Notes: generated by a model from the letters alone, not told the origin. A DNA stretch of 64,000 nt from Stagnimonas sp. (GCA_030696045.1 JAUYNO010000039.1:1-64000), one strand, 5' to 3'; shown: positions 36,778 through 49,725, counted from the first letter of the stretch. Program-made: numbers and translations.

Positions 36778-37101
36778 GGTTTTCAAAGCTCCGAAAAGTG
36801 AGTGGGAAGGTAAAAGTGGGTGCGCGAGGTTACCGCATCGTCCGGGCGGACGATACGGGGGAGTATGTTGCGGTGCGACGAGCGGCATCCCCGGCTCTCT
36901 CTCCCCTTGTGGGAGAGAGTTGGAGAGAGGGGAAGTGAGCACAGCGAATGCTGTGGATTCAAGAGCAGACAAGGCACTCGCTGCGCTCGCACCCCTCTCC
37001 CGCATCTGGCTCAAGCCAAGCTGACATTGAGTCAGCTCGGCCCCAGGGCCAGACGCCCTCCCCCACAAGGGGAGAGGGGCAATCAGTAAACTGCGCGCGC
37101 C
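36778..37101. other. Gene-free stretch with palindromic repeats
   Basis: This 324-bp divergent intergenic region holds a CTCTCTCCC/GGGAGAGAG hairpin at 36897-36919 and one copy of a 90-bp palindromic element (36991-37080). Promoters for the acyl-CoA dehydrogenase and the MFS gene must lie in the remaining sequence; I could not fix one. Confidence 0.6.
36991..37080 (+). repeat. 90-bp palindromic element, copy 1
   Basis: The order is: a CCTCTCCCGC arm, a short TGGC..GCCA-like stem, the core CTGACATTGAGTCAG, GGGCCAGACGCCCTCCCCC and a CAAGGGGAGAGGG arm. The same order, inverted and with an identical 15-bp core, occurs at 59037-59120. It ends about 20 bp before the MFS start codon. Confidence 0.75.
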
Positions 37102-38253
37102 ATGAGCCCCGCCGCCCTCCACACCCGCCTCGGCGGCTACTACTTCTTCTATTACGCGACGGTCGGCGCCTTCATGCCCTACTGGTCGCCGTATCTGACG
37201 GCGCGGGGTTTCAGTGCCACCGAGCTGGGCGTCGCCTACGCCCTGGCCGGGGTCGAGCGCGCGCTCATGCCCTTCGTCTGGGGCTGGCTCGCCGACCACA
37301 GCGGCAAGCACATCCAGTTGGTCCGGCTCAGCAGCCTGGCCTCGCTCGCCCTGTTCCTGCTGATCCCGTTCGCCGAGGGCGTCTGGATGATCACGGCGGC
37401 GATGCTGTCCTACAACCTGTTCTGGCAGGCCCTGCTGCCGCAGTTCGAGGCGGTGTCGCTGGTGCATCTGCAAAGTACGCGCGGCGACTATTCGCGGGTA
37501 CGGCTCTGGGGTTCGGTGGGCTTCGTGGTGGCGGTGCTGGGACTGGGGCCACTGCTGGACCACTGGGGCATCCTGCCCCTGCCCTGGCTGGTCGGCGTGC
37601 TGTTCGCGGGCATGGCGGTCGCGAGCTTCCTGGTGCCAGAGACGCGGGTCGCGGCGCAGGCCAGCGAGTCGGCGCCGATGGGCCTGGCCGCCGCCGTGCG
37701 CCGGCCCGAGGTGATCGCACTGCTCGTCGCCTGCCTCTGCTCGCAGATGTCGTTCGCGCCCTACTACCACTTCTTCACCCTGTTCCTGGAGCGCCACGGC
37801 CAGGGACGCGGGGTCGCCGGCCTGCTCTGGGCCGTCGCAGTGGTGGCCGAGATCGTCCTGTTCATCTACATGAGCCGGATCATGGCCAGCATCGGCGCCC
37901 GCCGGCTGCTGCTGCTGGCGCTGGCGACCACCGCGCTGCGCTGGGTGCTGACCGTGCTGCTGGCCGACCACATCGCCGCCCTGGTACTGGTCCAGCTCAG
38001 CCATGCGGTGACCTTTGGCGCCTATCACGCCTGCGCCATGCACTACATCTTCCGGCTGTTCCCGGCCCGCCTGCAGGGGCGCGGCCAGGCCATCTACAAC
38101 GCTGCCGCCTATGGCGTCGGCGGCTCCATCGGCGCGCTCGGCGCCGGCTGGATCTGGGACCACGTGCAGCCGGAGGCGCCGTTCTGGATCGCCGCCGCCA
38201 TCGCCGCCGTCGGCACCTGGGTGGTGTGGCGCTACGTGCCGGATTCGCGCTAG
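37102..38253 (+). CDS. MFS transporter, HcaT/PPP-like (3-phenylpropionate transporter type)
   Basis: The 383-residue, 12-helix protein matches the MFS_1_like group: GGYYFFYYATVGAFMPYWSP, YNLFWQALLPQFEAVSL, and YSRVRLWGSVGFVVAVL. E. coli HcaT is the known member, proposed to take up phenylpropionate. No aromatic degradation genes are nearby, so the substrate here is open. Its TAG stop abuts the HxlR stop (TAGCTA at 38251-38256). Confidence 0.88.
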   Translation: MSPAALHTRLGGYYFFYYATVGAFMPYWSPYLTARGFSATELGVAYALAGVERALMPFVWGWLADHSGKHIQLVRLSSLASLALFLLIPFAEGVWMITAAMLSYNLFWQALLPQFEAVSLVHLQSTRGDYSRVRLWGSVGFVVAVLGLGPLLDHWGILPLPWLVGVLFAGMAVASFLVPETRVAAQASESAPMGLAAAVRRPEVIALLVACLCSQMSFAPYYHFFTLFLERHGQGRGVAGLLWAVAVVAEIVLFIYMSRIMASIGARRLLLLALATTALRWVLTVLLADHIAALVLVQLSHAVTFGAYHACAMHYIFRLFPARLQGRGQAIYNAAAYGVGGSIGALGAGWIWDHVQPEAPFWIAAAIAAVGTWVVWRYVPDSR

Positions 38254-38718
38254 CTAGGCCGGCAGTGCCCGGGTCTCGACCCCGAACGCCACCGGCAAGG
38301 CCGCATCGAACACGCCGCGCGCGGCGGCGATGCGCTCTTGGTTGTGCTCGGCCCAGTTCACCAGGGCGTGCAGCGGCTCCAGCAGCGATTCGCCCAGCTC
38401 GGTCAGCCGGTATTCCACGCTGGGTGGCTTGGTGGGAAACACCCGGCGCTCGATCAGCCCGTCGCGTTCCAGGTCGCGCAGGCTCTGCGTCAGCATGCGC
38501 TTGGAGATGTCCGGCACTGCCCGCCGCACCTCGCCGAAGCGGTGCGGCCGCTGCGCCAGGGCGATCACGATCAGGGTCGTCCACTTGTCGCCCAGGCGGT
38601 CCAGCACGCCGCGCACCGGGCAGCGGGCGGCGTCGAACTCGCCCTCGCTCCAGACCCGAAACCGTTCCGCCAGCCGCTGCCGCGCCTGCTGGCGGTTACC
38701 TGCGAGTAACCCGGTCAC
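38254..38718 (-). CDS. HxlR-family redox-type repressor (QorR/YtfH-like)
   Basis: The 154-residue protein has the HxlR winged HTH with the conserved Cys early in the domain: [45 protein letters not shown], and [12 protein letters not shown]. Members paired with QorB sense quinones or electrophiles through that Cys. It starts with GTG at 38718 and is divergent from qorB. A perfect palindrome in the shared region (38750-38768) is the likely operator for both genes. Confidence 0.9.
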   Translation of the reverse strand: MTGLLAGNRQQARQRLAERFRVWSEGEFDAARCPVRGVLDRLGDKWTTLIVIALAQRPHRFGEVRRAVPDISKRMLTQSLRDLERDGLIERRVFPTKPPSVEYRLTELGESLLEPLHALVNWAEHNQERIAAARGVFDAALPVAFGVETRALPA

Positions 38719-38749
38719 TGAAAACTGCCTCCTTACATGTGGCTTCCAA

Positions 38750-38768
38750 TGGTCTCACTATGAGACCA
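38750..38768. promoter_or_regulatory. Perfect 19-bp palindromic operator between hxlR and qorB
   Basis: TGGTCTCA-CTA-TGAGACCA is a perfect inverted repeat. It lies 32 bp upstream of the HxlR start and 33 bp upstream of qorB, nearly at the midpoint. HxlR proteins bind such sites as dimers to control themselves and the divergent gene. Confidence 0.75.
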
Positions 38769-38801
38769 CGTCTTCAACACAAGCCCACCTAAGGAGCCAG
38801 C

Positions 38802-39683
<882 letters not shown>

Positions 39684-39838
39684 CGACGGCTCCAGCCAGC
39701 AAACCGGGCGGCGACCGTCCGCCGTCCGGCACCGGATAGCCAGCTACCGCAGCAACAGCACCACGCTGTCACGATGGCCCTTGCCCCGACGCCGCCATAC
39801 CATCGAGTATGTCGCGCCACCAAATGCAGGGAGCCCGC

Positions 39839-42725
<2,887 letters not shown>

Positions 42726-42746
42726 TTCCCCTATCGGAGCCACACC

Positions 42747-43232
42747 ATGTCTGCCACCGAAAAACCCCGCCTGCTGAAGATGTGGGACCGCGCCCTGCGG
42801 CTGCCGCTGGGCCCGCGTGTCTTCACCCGAGCCTTCCAGCTCGCGGCGCCGTACTTCAACACCCTGCCGATGGTGTTCACCCACGCCGAGCCGGGCCTTG
42901 TGCGCGCCAAGCTCAAGCACGTCCGCAAGGTGCACAACCACATCGGCACCGTGCACGCCATCGCGCTCTGCAACCTGGCCGAGGCGGTGATGGGGCTGGC
43001 GGCGGAAGTCAGCATCCCGTCCAGCCACCGCTGGATTCCCAAGGGCATGACGGTCGCCTACCTGGCCAAGGCCCGGGGCACCATGCACGCCGAGGCGGTG
43101 TTGGTGCTGCCCAAGACCCTGGCCGACAAGCAGGAGATCGCCGTGCCGGTGAGCGTGCGCGACCCCGAGGGGGTCGAGGTGTTCACCGCCGAGATCCGCA
43201 TCTGGGTTACCGCTAAGCCCCCTCAAAGCTGA
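42747..43232 (+). CDS. DUF4442 hotdog-fold thioesterase-like protein
   Basis: The 161-residue protein matches DUF4442 (YiiD C-terminal-like hotdog): HVRKVHNHIGTVHAIALCNLAEAVMG holds the conserved HNH-type motif on the long helix, followed by IPSSHRWIPKGMTVAYLAKA. It may hydrolyse acyl-CoA esters. It lies 21 bp after fadH and is likely co-transcribed. Confidence 0.87.
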   Translation: MSATEKPRLLKMWDRALRLPLGPRVFTRAFQLAAPYFNTLPMVFTHAEPGLVRAKLKHVRKVHNHIGTVHAIALCNLAEAVMGLAAEVSIPSSHRWIPKGMTVAYLAKARGTMHAEAVLVLPKTLADKQEIAVPVSVRDPEGVEVFTAEIRIWVTAKPPQS

Positions 43233-43354
43233 CGTTCATCAGCTGACGCGGAATTCGGGCGCCCCTCCCCTCCGACCATATGCGCGTTGCCAGCCGCGTC
43301 GCGGTTGGCGTCTACGTTACCGGGCAGGGATTGCCCATCAGGGGAGTCGCAAGG

Positions 43355-45142
43355 ATGCGCATGATGAAACTGGGGCTGATCTTCGTGATCGGCCTGATTG
43401 CCGGCTGTGGCGACCTCAGCAGCCCGGACTTCGAGGCCCAGCTGAAGGCGGTACAGGTCGACACCAGCACCGCGACGCTGTTCGAGCAGTTGGGCGAGAC
43501 CCGTCAGTACCAGCTGCTCGGGCTGTATTCGACGCCGCCCGGATCGAGCAGCGAGTTCACCGTCCGTGAATTGCAGGCCAGCGGCTGGGACAGCGCCGAC
43601 GGCAGCACCCTCGGCATCGACGGCAACGGCCAGGCGACGGCGCTCCGCAATGGCGTGGCGACCATCCGCGGCCGCTACGGCGACTTCGTCAGCGAGCCCT
43701 ACCCGCTCACGGTCGCCGCCCCGGTGCTGCAGGCCATCACGCTCAGCCCCGCCACCGCCTCGGTGCCGCTGGGCCTCAGTCTGCCGATCACCGCCACCGG
43801 TAGCTATCTCAAGCACGACGGCAGCAGCGAGTCGCGCACGGTCAGCGAGACCCTGAGCTGGAGTTCCGGCGCGCCGACCGTGGCCAGCGTGCCGGCGCAG
43901 GGCGCCAGTGTCCTGCTCAGCACCCTGCAGCAGAGTGCGACGGCGGTGTCGGTCCGCGCCCTGGCGACGGCGGCCGACGGCAGCCTGGTCGAGGGTGCCG
44001 GCTCCTACACCGTGATCGCGCCGGAACTGGTGCAGGTCCTGGTCCAGCGCAGCAGCAACGGCGCCGCACCGCCATTCACGGTGCCGCGCGGCGGCGTGCT
44101 GAACCTGCAGGCCAAGGGCGTCTACACCGACAGCGCCACCCCACGCGAGCTGCCGGACCTGGTGAGCTGGACCTCGGCCGACGCCATCGGCAACGTTCTC
44201 GGCCTGCTGCGCCAGCCCAATGGCACGCTCGACGTCACCGGCCTCAACCTCGGCGCGTCCTCGGTCACCGCGACCACGGTGAAGAATGACGGCCTCACCG
44301 CGATCAGCAGTGCCCCGGCCAGCATCACCGTCGGCGCCGCCGTGCTGGAGTCGCTAGCCGGCGCCCGCATCACGCCCAACCCCGCCAACGTCGCGGTCGA
44401 TGCCAGCCTGCAGCTGGCCGTGATCGGCCGCTACAGCGATGGCAGTGAAGCGCAGCTGCCGGCCGAAGACCTGAACTGGAGCGTCGCAGACATCGCGGTC
44501 GCCGGCATCAACAGCACCGGCGTTGCACTCGGCAAGCTGCAGGGCGGCACCGTGGTCACGGCCGCGCTCAAGCAGGCGCCGGCCAGCGGTGCGGGCAGCG
44601 TCTCGGCGCCGCTCACTGTCACCGATGCTATCTGCACCGGCCCGCTGCTGGCCGCGCAGGGCGCCACCGTCGCCAGTGACACCCTGCCGGTGCTCTGCCT
44701 GGCCTGCACGGTCAGCGACGAGACCTCAGCCATCGACAACGATCTCGCGACCTACGCCGGCATCAACGTCAATGTCGGCCTGCTCGGTGGCTATGCCGAG
44801 CTCACCGCCAGCGCGCCGGCCCCGGTGCCGCTGACCACGGCCGGCCAGCGCGCCGGCTTCATCATCAGCCGGCCGCCGGGGGAGTTGCTGTCGCTGGCCC
44901 TGCTGGGCGGCGTGAGCCTGAGCACCCTCGACGCCGATGGCGATGTGCTGGAGTCGGCCGATACCTTCGACGGCCTGCGCCTGACCCTGCTCGGCGCCTA
45001 TGTGATCGGCCAGGACGCCTATGTGCTGTCGATGCCGGTGACCCAGCCGTTCCAGCGCCTGCGGGTGCGGATGAATGCCGGTCTGGCGACGGTGGCGCAG
45101 TCGCTGCAGGTCAACTCGTCCTGCGCAATCGCGAGCCAGTGA
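43355..45142 (+). CDS. Lipoprotein with bacterial Ig-like repeats
   Basis: The 595-residue protein has a lipobox signal (MRMMKLGLIFVIGLIAGCGD). Several Ig-like (Big_2-type) segments follow, each with a pattern such as LQAITLSPATASVPLGLSLPI then a Trp-Ser core (LSWSSGAPTVASV, VSWTSADAIGNV, LNWSVADIAVAGI). The C-terminal 150 residues are a different, cysteine-containing domain. Similar lipoproteins occur in Nevskiales and relatives without assigned function; adhesion or envelope structure is plausible. Start at 43355 has AGGGGAG upstream. Confidence 0.8.
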   Translation: MRMMKLGLIFVIGLIAGCGDLSSPDFEAQLKAVQVDTSTATLFEQLGETRQYQLLGLYSTPPGSSSEFTVRELQASGWDSADGSTLGIDGNGQATALRNGVATIRGRYGDFVSEPYPLTVAAPVLQAITLSPATASVPLGLSLPITATGSYLKHDGSSESRTVSETLSWSSGAPTVASVPAQGASVLLSTLQQSATAVSVRALATAADGSLVEGAGSYTVIAPELVQVLVQRSSNGAAPPFTVPRGGVLNLQAKGVYTDSATPRELPDLVSWTSADAIGNVLGLLRQPNGTLDVTGLNLGASSVTATTVKNDGLTAISSAPASITVGAAVLESLAGARITPNPANVAVDASLQLAVIGRYSDGSEAQLPAEDLNWSVADIAVAGINSTGVALGKLQGGTVVTAALKQAPASGAGSVSAPLTVTDAICTGPLLAAQGATVASDTLPVLCLACTVSDETSAIDNDLATYAGINVNVGLLGGYAELTASAPAPVPLTTAGQRAGFIISRPPGELLSLALLGGVSLSTLDADGDVLESADTFDGLRLTLLGAYVIGQDAYVLSMPVTQPFQRLRVRMNAGLATVAQSLQVNSSCAIASQ

Positions 45143-45162
45143 CGGCAGGGCTGCAAGCCCGG

Positions 45163-45187
45163 AAAGGCGCCGCAAGGCGCCTTTTCT
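45163..45187 (+). terminator. Rho-independent terminator after the Ig-like lipoprotein
   Basis: AAAGGCGCC, loop GCAA, GGCGCCTTTT then CTTTT. It begins 20 bp after the lipoprotein stop and insulates the helicase gene. Confidence 0.85.
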
Positions 45188-45209
45188 TTTGCCCGGCGAA
45201 AACACCTTA

Positions 45210-45239
45210 CCGACGGCAGCTCGGCTAAAACCGTACAAT
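45210..45239 (+). promoter_or_regulatory. Putative promoter of the DEAD-box helicase gene
   Basis: A good -10 TACAAT (45234-45239) is preceded at 18 bp by a weak -35 (CCGACG). The implied leader is about 65 nt. Only the -10 is convincing. Confidence 0.35.
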
Positions 45240-45310
45240 GCGCGCCGTTTTTCCTAAAAGGGCCAGTGACTGACCAGTCGAGTGCCCGCTACCGCGCGAG
45301 GCGCTTGAAC

Positions 45311-47287
45311 ATGTCTGCTGATACCCCGGTGCCCCTTGCGGGCGCCTCATTGTCCTTTGCTGATCTCGGTCTCCCCACCCCGCTGCTCGAGGCGCTCGCC
45401 GCCGTCGGCTACGAGACCCCCTCGCCGATCCAGGCCGCCACCATTCCGCACCTGCTCGCCGGCCGTGATGTGCTGGGCCAGGCGCAGACCGGCACCGGCA
45501 AGACCGCCGCCTTCGCGCTGCCCCTGCTGGCCCGCATCGATGCCAGCGTCGCCAAGCCGCAGGCGCTGATCCTGGCGCCGACCCGCGAGCTGGCGATCCA
45601 GGTCGCTGAGGCTTTGCAGAAGTACGCTTCCAAGCTGCCGGGCTTCCACGTGCTGCCGATCTACGGCGGCCAGAGCTACCAGCCACAGCTGTCGGCGCTC
45701 AAGCGCGGTGTGCACGTCATCGTCGGCACGCCCGGCCGCATCATCGATCACCTGGATCGCGGCAGCCTGAAGCTCGACCAGCTCAAGACTCTGGTGCTGG
45801 ACGAGGCCGACGAGATGCTGCGCATGGGCTTCATCGACGACGTCGAGAAGATCCTGCAGAAGACGCCGGCCGAGAAACAAGTGGCTCTGTTCAGCGCCAC
45901 CATGCCGCCGCCGATCAAGCGCATCGCCAATACCTACCTGCGCAACCCGGCCGAGGTCAGCATCGTCTCCTCGACCAAGACCGCGACCCTGGTGCGCCAG
46001 CGCTGCCTGATCGTCAGCAGCCCGCACGCCAAGCTCGATGCCCTGACCCGCATCCTCGAAGTCGAGTCCTTCGAGGGCATGATCATCTTCACCCGCACCA
46101 AGATCGCCACCGAGGAACTGGCCGACAAGCTGTCCGCTCGCGGCTACTCGGCGGCGGCGCTCAACGGCGACATCCAGCAGCAGCAGCGCGAGCGCACCGT
46201 CAACAAACTCAAGGACGGTAGCATCGACATCGTGGTCGCCACCGACGTCGCGGCACGCGGCCTCGATGTCGAGCGGGTCAGCCACGTCATCAACTACGAC
46301 GTGCCGACCGACCCGGAAAGCTATGTGCACCGCATCGGCCGCACCGGCCGTGCCGGCCGCGAGGGCGACGCCATCCTGTTCATCTCGCCGCGCGAGCGCG
46401 GCCTGCTGAAGATGATCGAGCGCACCACGCGCAAGCACATCGAGATGATGAACCTGCCCAGCGACTCGGCGATCAATGCCAAGCGCGTAGCCAAGTTCCA
46501 GGAGCAGGTGGTCGAGACTCTGAAGCAGACCGCCAAGCTGGGCCCGATGCGGGAGCTGGTGACCCAACTGGAGCAGGCCCTGGGCCGCGAGCAGGAAGTG
46601 TCCCTGCACGAGATCGCCGCCGCGCTGGCGCTGATGGCGCAGGGCGGCAAGAGCCTGCTGCTGAGCGGCGACAGCGCCCCGGCGCAGACCGTGCGCTCGC
46701 ATTCCTTCGACCGTGGCCCCAGCCTGGGCCATGCGACCGAGCGCAGCGCGCGGCCGGAGTCTTTCAAGAAGCCCTACCGCAAGGACGAGGGCAGCTCCAA
46801 CAGCGAGCGGCCCAGCGTCAAGCCGCCCTTTACCGGCGCCGAGGATCGCCCCAGCTTCCGCCCGCCGGCTCCGGCCATCACGCGCGATGAAGGAGTCGCG
46901 GCAAAACCCTTCCGCGAGCGCCCGGCCTTCGCCGAGCGTGAAGAGGCGCCGCGCGCCAAGCGTCCCGCCAAGAGCGAGGAAGGTATGGAGACCTTCCGCA
47001 TCGAGGTCGGCCACGCCCACGGCGTGCTGCCGAAGAACATCGTCGGCGCCATCGCCAACGAAGCCGACATCGACAGCAAGTTCATGGGCCGCATCGACAT
47101 CCGTGACGACCACAGCCTGATCGACCTGCCGGAAGGCATGCCCAAGGAAGTGTTCGAGAAGCTGAAGAAGGTCTGGGTCGCCGGCCAGCGGCTGAACATT
47201 AGCCGGCCCGGCGCCAGCGCCAGCGCCGGCGGCGAGAAGCCGGCCTTCAAGAAGACCTTCAAGCCCAAGCCGCGCTTCGGCGCCTAA
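45311..47287 (+). CDS. deaD: DEAD-box ATP-dependent RNA helicase, CsdA/DeaD type
   Basis: The 658-residue helicase contains the Q motif (YETPSPIQ), motif I AQTGTGKTAA, Ia PTRELAIQ, II LDEADEML, III FSATMP, V ATDVAARGLD and VI HRIGRTGRAGR. After a charged, Pro/Arg-rich linker (about residues 470-560) comes a DbpA-type RNA-binding domain (FRIEVGHAHGVLPKNIVGAIAN). This architecture is that of DeaD/CsdA, which acts in ribosome assembly and cold adaptation. ATG at 45311 has a GAGG site upstream and gives a normal N-terminus. Confidence 0.95.
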   Translation: MSADTPVPLAGASLSFADLGLPTPLLEALAAVGYETPSPIQAATIPHLLAGRDVLGQAQTGTGKTAAFALPLLARIDASVAKPQALILAPTRELAIQVAEALQKYASKLPGFHVLPIYGGQSYQPQLSALKRGVHVIVGTPGRIIDHLDRGSLKLDQLKTLVLDEADEMLRMGFIDDVEKILQKTPAEKQVALFSATMPPPIKRIANTYLRNPAEVSIVSSTKTATLVRQRCLIVSSPHAKLDALTRILEVESFEGMIIFTRTKIATEELADKLSARGYSAAALNGDIQQQQRERTVNKLKDGSIDIVVATDVAARGLDVERVSHVINYDVPTDPESYVHRIGRTGRAGREGDAILFISPRERGLLKMIERTTRKHIEMMNLPSDSAINAKRVAKFQEQVVETLKQTAKLGPMRELVTQLEQALGREQEVSLHEIAAALALMAQGGKSLLLSGDSAPAQTVRSHSFDRGPSLGHATERSARPESFKKPYRKDEGSSNSERPSVKPPFTGAEDRPSFRPPAPAITRDEGVAAKPFRERPAFAEREEAPRAKRPAKSEEGMETFRIEVGHAHGVLPKNIVGAIANEADIDSKFMGRIDIRDDHSLIDLPEGMPKEVFEKLKKVWVAGQRLNISRPGASASAGGEKPAFKKTFKPKPRFGA

Positions 47288-47311
47288 GTCACTCAGCGCT
47301 GATCATCAGTC

Positions 47312-48241
47312 ATGACCGACCTGATCCTGCATCACTACCCGATGTCGCCCTACTCCGAGAAGATCCGCGCGATCCTCGGCTACAAGGGCCTGGCCTGGCG
47401 CTCGGTGGAAATTCCCGTCGTGGCGCCGAAGCCGGATCTGGTGCCGCTCAGCGGCGGCTACCGCAAGACGCCGGTGCTGCAGATCGGCCGCGACGTGATC
47501 CTGGACAGCGCCCTGATGGTGCGGTTGCTGGAGCGACTCCACCCCAGCCCGGCGCTGATTCCAGAGGCACAGCGCATGAGCTGCCTGGCCTATGCCGGTT
47601 ACGAACAGACCCTGTTCTTCGGCGCGGTCGCCACCGTATTCCAGCCGGATGGCCTGAAGGCGATGATCGCCCGGCTCGGGCCGGAGCAGATGCAGGGTTT
47701 CTCCAAAGACCGGCAGGAGCTGTTCAGCGGCGGCAGCGCGCGACGTCCGAGCCCGGAGCTGTACAAGACCCAGTTCCTGCCCGCCGCCAATGCCATGAAC
47801 GCGCAGCTGGCCGACCGCGACTTCCTGCTCGGCGACGCGCCGACCCTGGCCGACTTCGTCTGCTGGCATCCGATCTGGTTCGTGCGCGAGAACGCCGGAG
47901 TCGCGCCACTGCTGGCGCCGCTGCGCCACCTGATGGCCTGGGAGCAGCGCATGCGCGCTCTCGGCCACGGCTACCCGACCGCCATTGGCGCCGAGACCGC
48001 GCTGGAAAGCTCACGCTCCGCTGGCAGCTATCTGGAGTTCGACGGCCCCTTGCAGGAACCGAACGGCCTGAAAGTCGGCGAACAGGTGCAGCTGCGTGCC
48101 ACCGACTACGGCTGCGAGCCGGTCGAGGGCTTGCTGCTGCATGCCTCCGCCTACGAGATCGTGCTGCAGCGGCAGGACCCGCGCGCCGGCGAGGTGCGGG
48201 TGCATGCTCCGCGCCAGGGTTTCACCGTCAACGCCGCTTGA
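47312..48241 (+). CDS. Glutathione S-transferase-family protein
   Basis: The 309-residue protein has an N-terminal GST thioredoxin-like domain (LILHHYPMSPYSEKIRAILG, YRKTPVLQIGRDVILDS) and a helical C-terminal domain (DFLLGDAPTLADFVCWHPIW). It is about 80 residues longer than a normal GST; the C-terminal 75 residues form an extra beta-rich segment of unknown role. The catalytic residue is probably Ser12 (YPMSPYS). The substrate is unknown. Confidence 0.85.
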   Translation: MTDLILHHYPMSPYSEKIRAILGYKGLAWRSVEIPVVAPKPDLVPLSGGYRKTPVLQIGRDVILDSALMVRLLERLHPSPALIPEAQRMSCLAYAGYEQTLFFGAVATVFQPDGLKAMIARLGPEQMQGFSKDRQELFSGGSARRPSPELYKTQFLPAANAMNAQLADRDFLLGDAPTLADFVCWHPIWFVRENAGVAPLLAPLRHLMAWEQRMRALGHGYPTAIGAETALESSRSAGSYLEFDGPLQEPNGLKVGEQVQLRATDYGCEPVEGLLLHASAYEIVLQRQDPRAGEVRVHAPRQGFTVNAA

Positions 48242-48323
48242 GGATGGCGGCGCTGCCCTCATAACGACCGGGAGCCGGGTGGAGTATCCGGTCCGAACCA
48301 CAACCTGCCCCCCGAGGAATCCC

Positions 48324-48833
48324 ATGTCGCTCTCCATGTACCAAGCCTCCGTGCCCGTGCTTGTCCGCGTGCTCAGCAACTTCATCACGGTGCTGGAAAA
48401 GGCCAAGACCCACGCCGAGGCCAAGAAGCTCGACCCACTGGTGCTGACCTCGTTCCGGCTCTACCCGGACATGCTGCCGCTGACCAAGCAGGTGCAGATC
48501 GCCACCGACATGGCCAAGGGCGGCGGCGCGCGCCTGGCCGGTGTCGAGGTGCCCAAGTACGAGGACAACGAGACCAGTTTCGACGAGCTGGTCGCCCGGC
48601 TCGACAAGACCATCGAGTTCCTGCGCGGGCTCGACCCCAAGGCCATCGAAGGCACCGAGGCCAAGGACATCGTGCTGGCCATGCGCAGCGGCCCGGTCAA
48701 GTTCAAGGGCCAGGAGTACCTGCTGAACTTCGTGCTGCCCAATGTCTACTTCCACGCCGCCACCGGCTACAACATCCTGCGCCACAACGGCGTCGAGATC
48801 GGCAAGATGGATTTCCTCGGCAAGCTGGAATAG
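48324..48833 (+). CDS. DUF1993-family protein
   Basis: A 169-residue cytosolic protein matching DUF1993: SMYQASVPVLVRVLSNFI, FRLYPDMLPLTKQVQIATDMAK, YEDNETSFDELVARLDKTIEFL and the C-terminal NVYFHAATGYNILRHNGVEIGKMDF. It resembles the DinB helical bundle. Function is unknown. ATG at 48324 has a GAGGAA site upstream. Confidence 0.88.
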   Translation: MSLSMYQASVPVLVRVLSNFITVLEKAKTHAEAKKLDPLVLTSFRLYPDMLPLTKQVQIATDMAKGGGARLAGVEVPKYEDNETSFDELVARLDKTIEFLRGLDPKAIEGTEAKDIVLAMRSGPVKFKGQEYLLNFVLPNVYFHAATGYNILRHNGVEIGKMDFLGKLE

Positions 48834-48847
48834 CGCCCCCCGGGCGC

Positions 48848-48873
48848 CCGCGCCCGGCCCCGGTCGGGCGCGG
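48848..48873 (+). terminator. GC-rich hairpin after the DUF1993 gene
   Basis: CCGCGCCCG and CGGGCGCGG form a 9-bp stem 15 bp after the stop codon. It is followed by TTGCC, so the T-run is poor. Confidence 0.4.
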
Positions 48874-48966
48874 TTGCCATAGGAAAAAACTAGGGGTCGG
48901 ATTGCAGGCCCGCCGATTTTGTTTACCCTGACGCCCCCTTCACTGCTGCCGGCGCACGCCCACCGC

Positions 48967-49725
48967 ATGGACTTTGTTACAGATGCGGCCTTCGCCGCCA
49001 AGCGCCAGAAGCCCTGGTACATCAAGATCGGCCGCAAGCTGCTGACCCAGGTCGACGCCGTCATCAAGCGCAACTCCCTGGTCCCGGACAGCGAGTTCTT
49101 CGATCCTGCCCAGTTCGACTGGGTGCCGACCCTGGAAGCCGGCTGGCCGCTGATCCGCGCCGAACTCGATGCGGTGATGCGCGGGCACGGGCAGCTGCCC
49201 AACCTGCAAGACATTTCCGAAGACCAGAAGCACATCACCCAGGATGCGCTCTGGAAGATCTTCTACTTCTACGGCTACGGCTGCCGCTCCGACGAGAACT
49301 GCGCCCGCTGCCCGGAAACCACCCGCCTGATCGAGGCCGTGCCGGCGATGCGCACGGCCTTCTTCTCCATCCTCTCGCCCGGCAAGCACATCAACGCCCA
49401 TCGCGGCCCCTACAAGGGCGTGATCCGCTATCACCTGGGCCTGATGGTCCCGAAGTCGGAAGGCCGCTGCGAGATCCGCGTCGGCAACAGCTTCTCGGGC
49501 TGGCAGGAAGGCCGCAGCATCATGTTCGACGACACCAACTCGCACGAAGTCTGGAACGACACCGACGAGATGCGCGTGGTGCTGTTCATGGACGTCGACC
49601 GACCCATGCGCCTGCCCGGCCGGATCATGAACCGCATCGCCTTCACCCTCATCAAGCTCTCGCCGCTGGTGCAGCGGGCGCATCGCAACGTCAAGAAATC
49701 CAACGCGCCGAAGCCCGCTGCCTAG
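48967..49725 (+). CDS. Aspartyl/asparaginyl beta-hydroxylase-family protein
   Basis: The 252-residue protein is a Fe(II)/2-oxoglutarate dioxygenase of the aspartyl/asparaginyl hydroxylase family. The core motifs are HINAHRGPYKGVIRYHLGL (first Fe His and following residues) and FDDTNSHEVWN (second His), with RVVLFMDVDRP after. LpxO-type lipid A hydroxylases share this fold, and the short hydrophobic C-terminal segment (IMNRIAFTLIKLSPL) suggests a membrane-associated substrate. ATG at 48967 was chosen over a TTG 16 codons upstream. Its stop overlaps that of yaeQ. Confidence 0.88.
   Translation: MDFVTDAAFAAKRQKPWYIKIGRKLLTQVDAVIKRNSLVPDSEFFDPAQFDWVPTLEAGWPLIRAELDAVMRGHGQLPNLQDISEDQKHITQDALWKIFYFYGYGCRSDENCARCPETTRLIEAVPAMRTAFFSILSPGKHINAHRGPYKGVIRYHLGLMVPKSEGRCEIRVGNSFSGWQEGRSIMFDDTNSHEVWNDTDEMRVVLFMDVDRPMRLPGRIMNRIAFTLIKLSPLVQRAHRNVKKSNAPKPAA

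Noticed and set aside
36778..38163. N-terminal extension of the acyl-CoA dehydrogenase frame up to 1057 codons
   Set aside because: The extension crosses palindromic repeats and the divergent MFS gene. The family start MGQYNAPLRD at 36777 fits.
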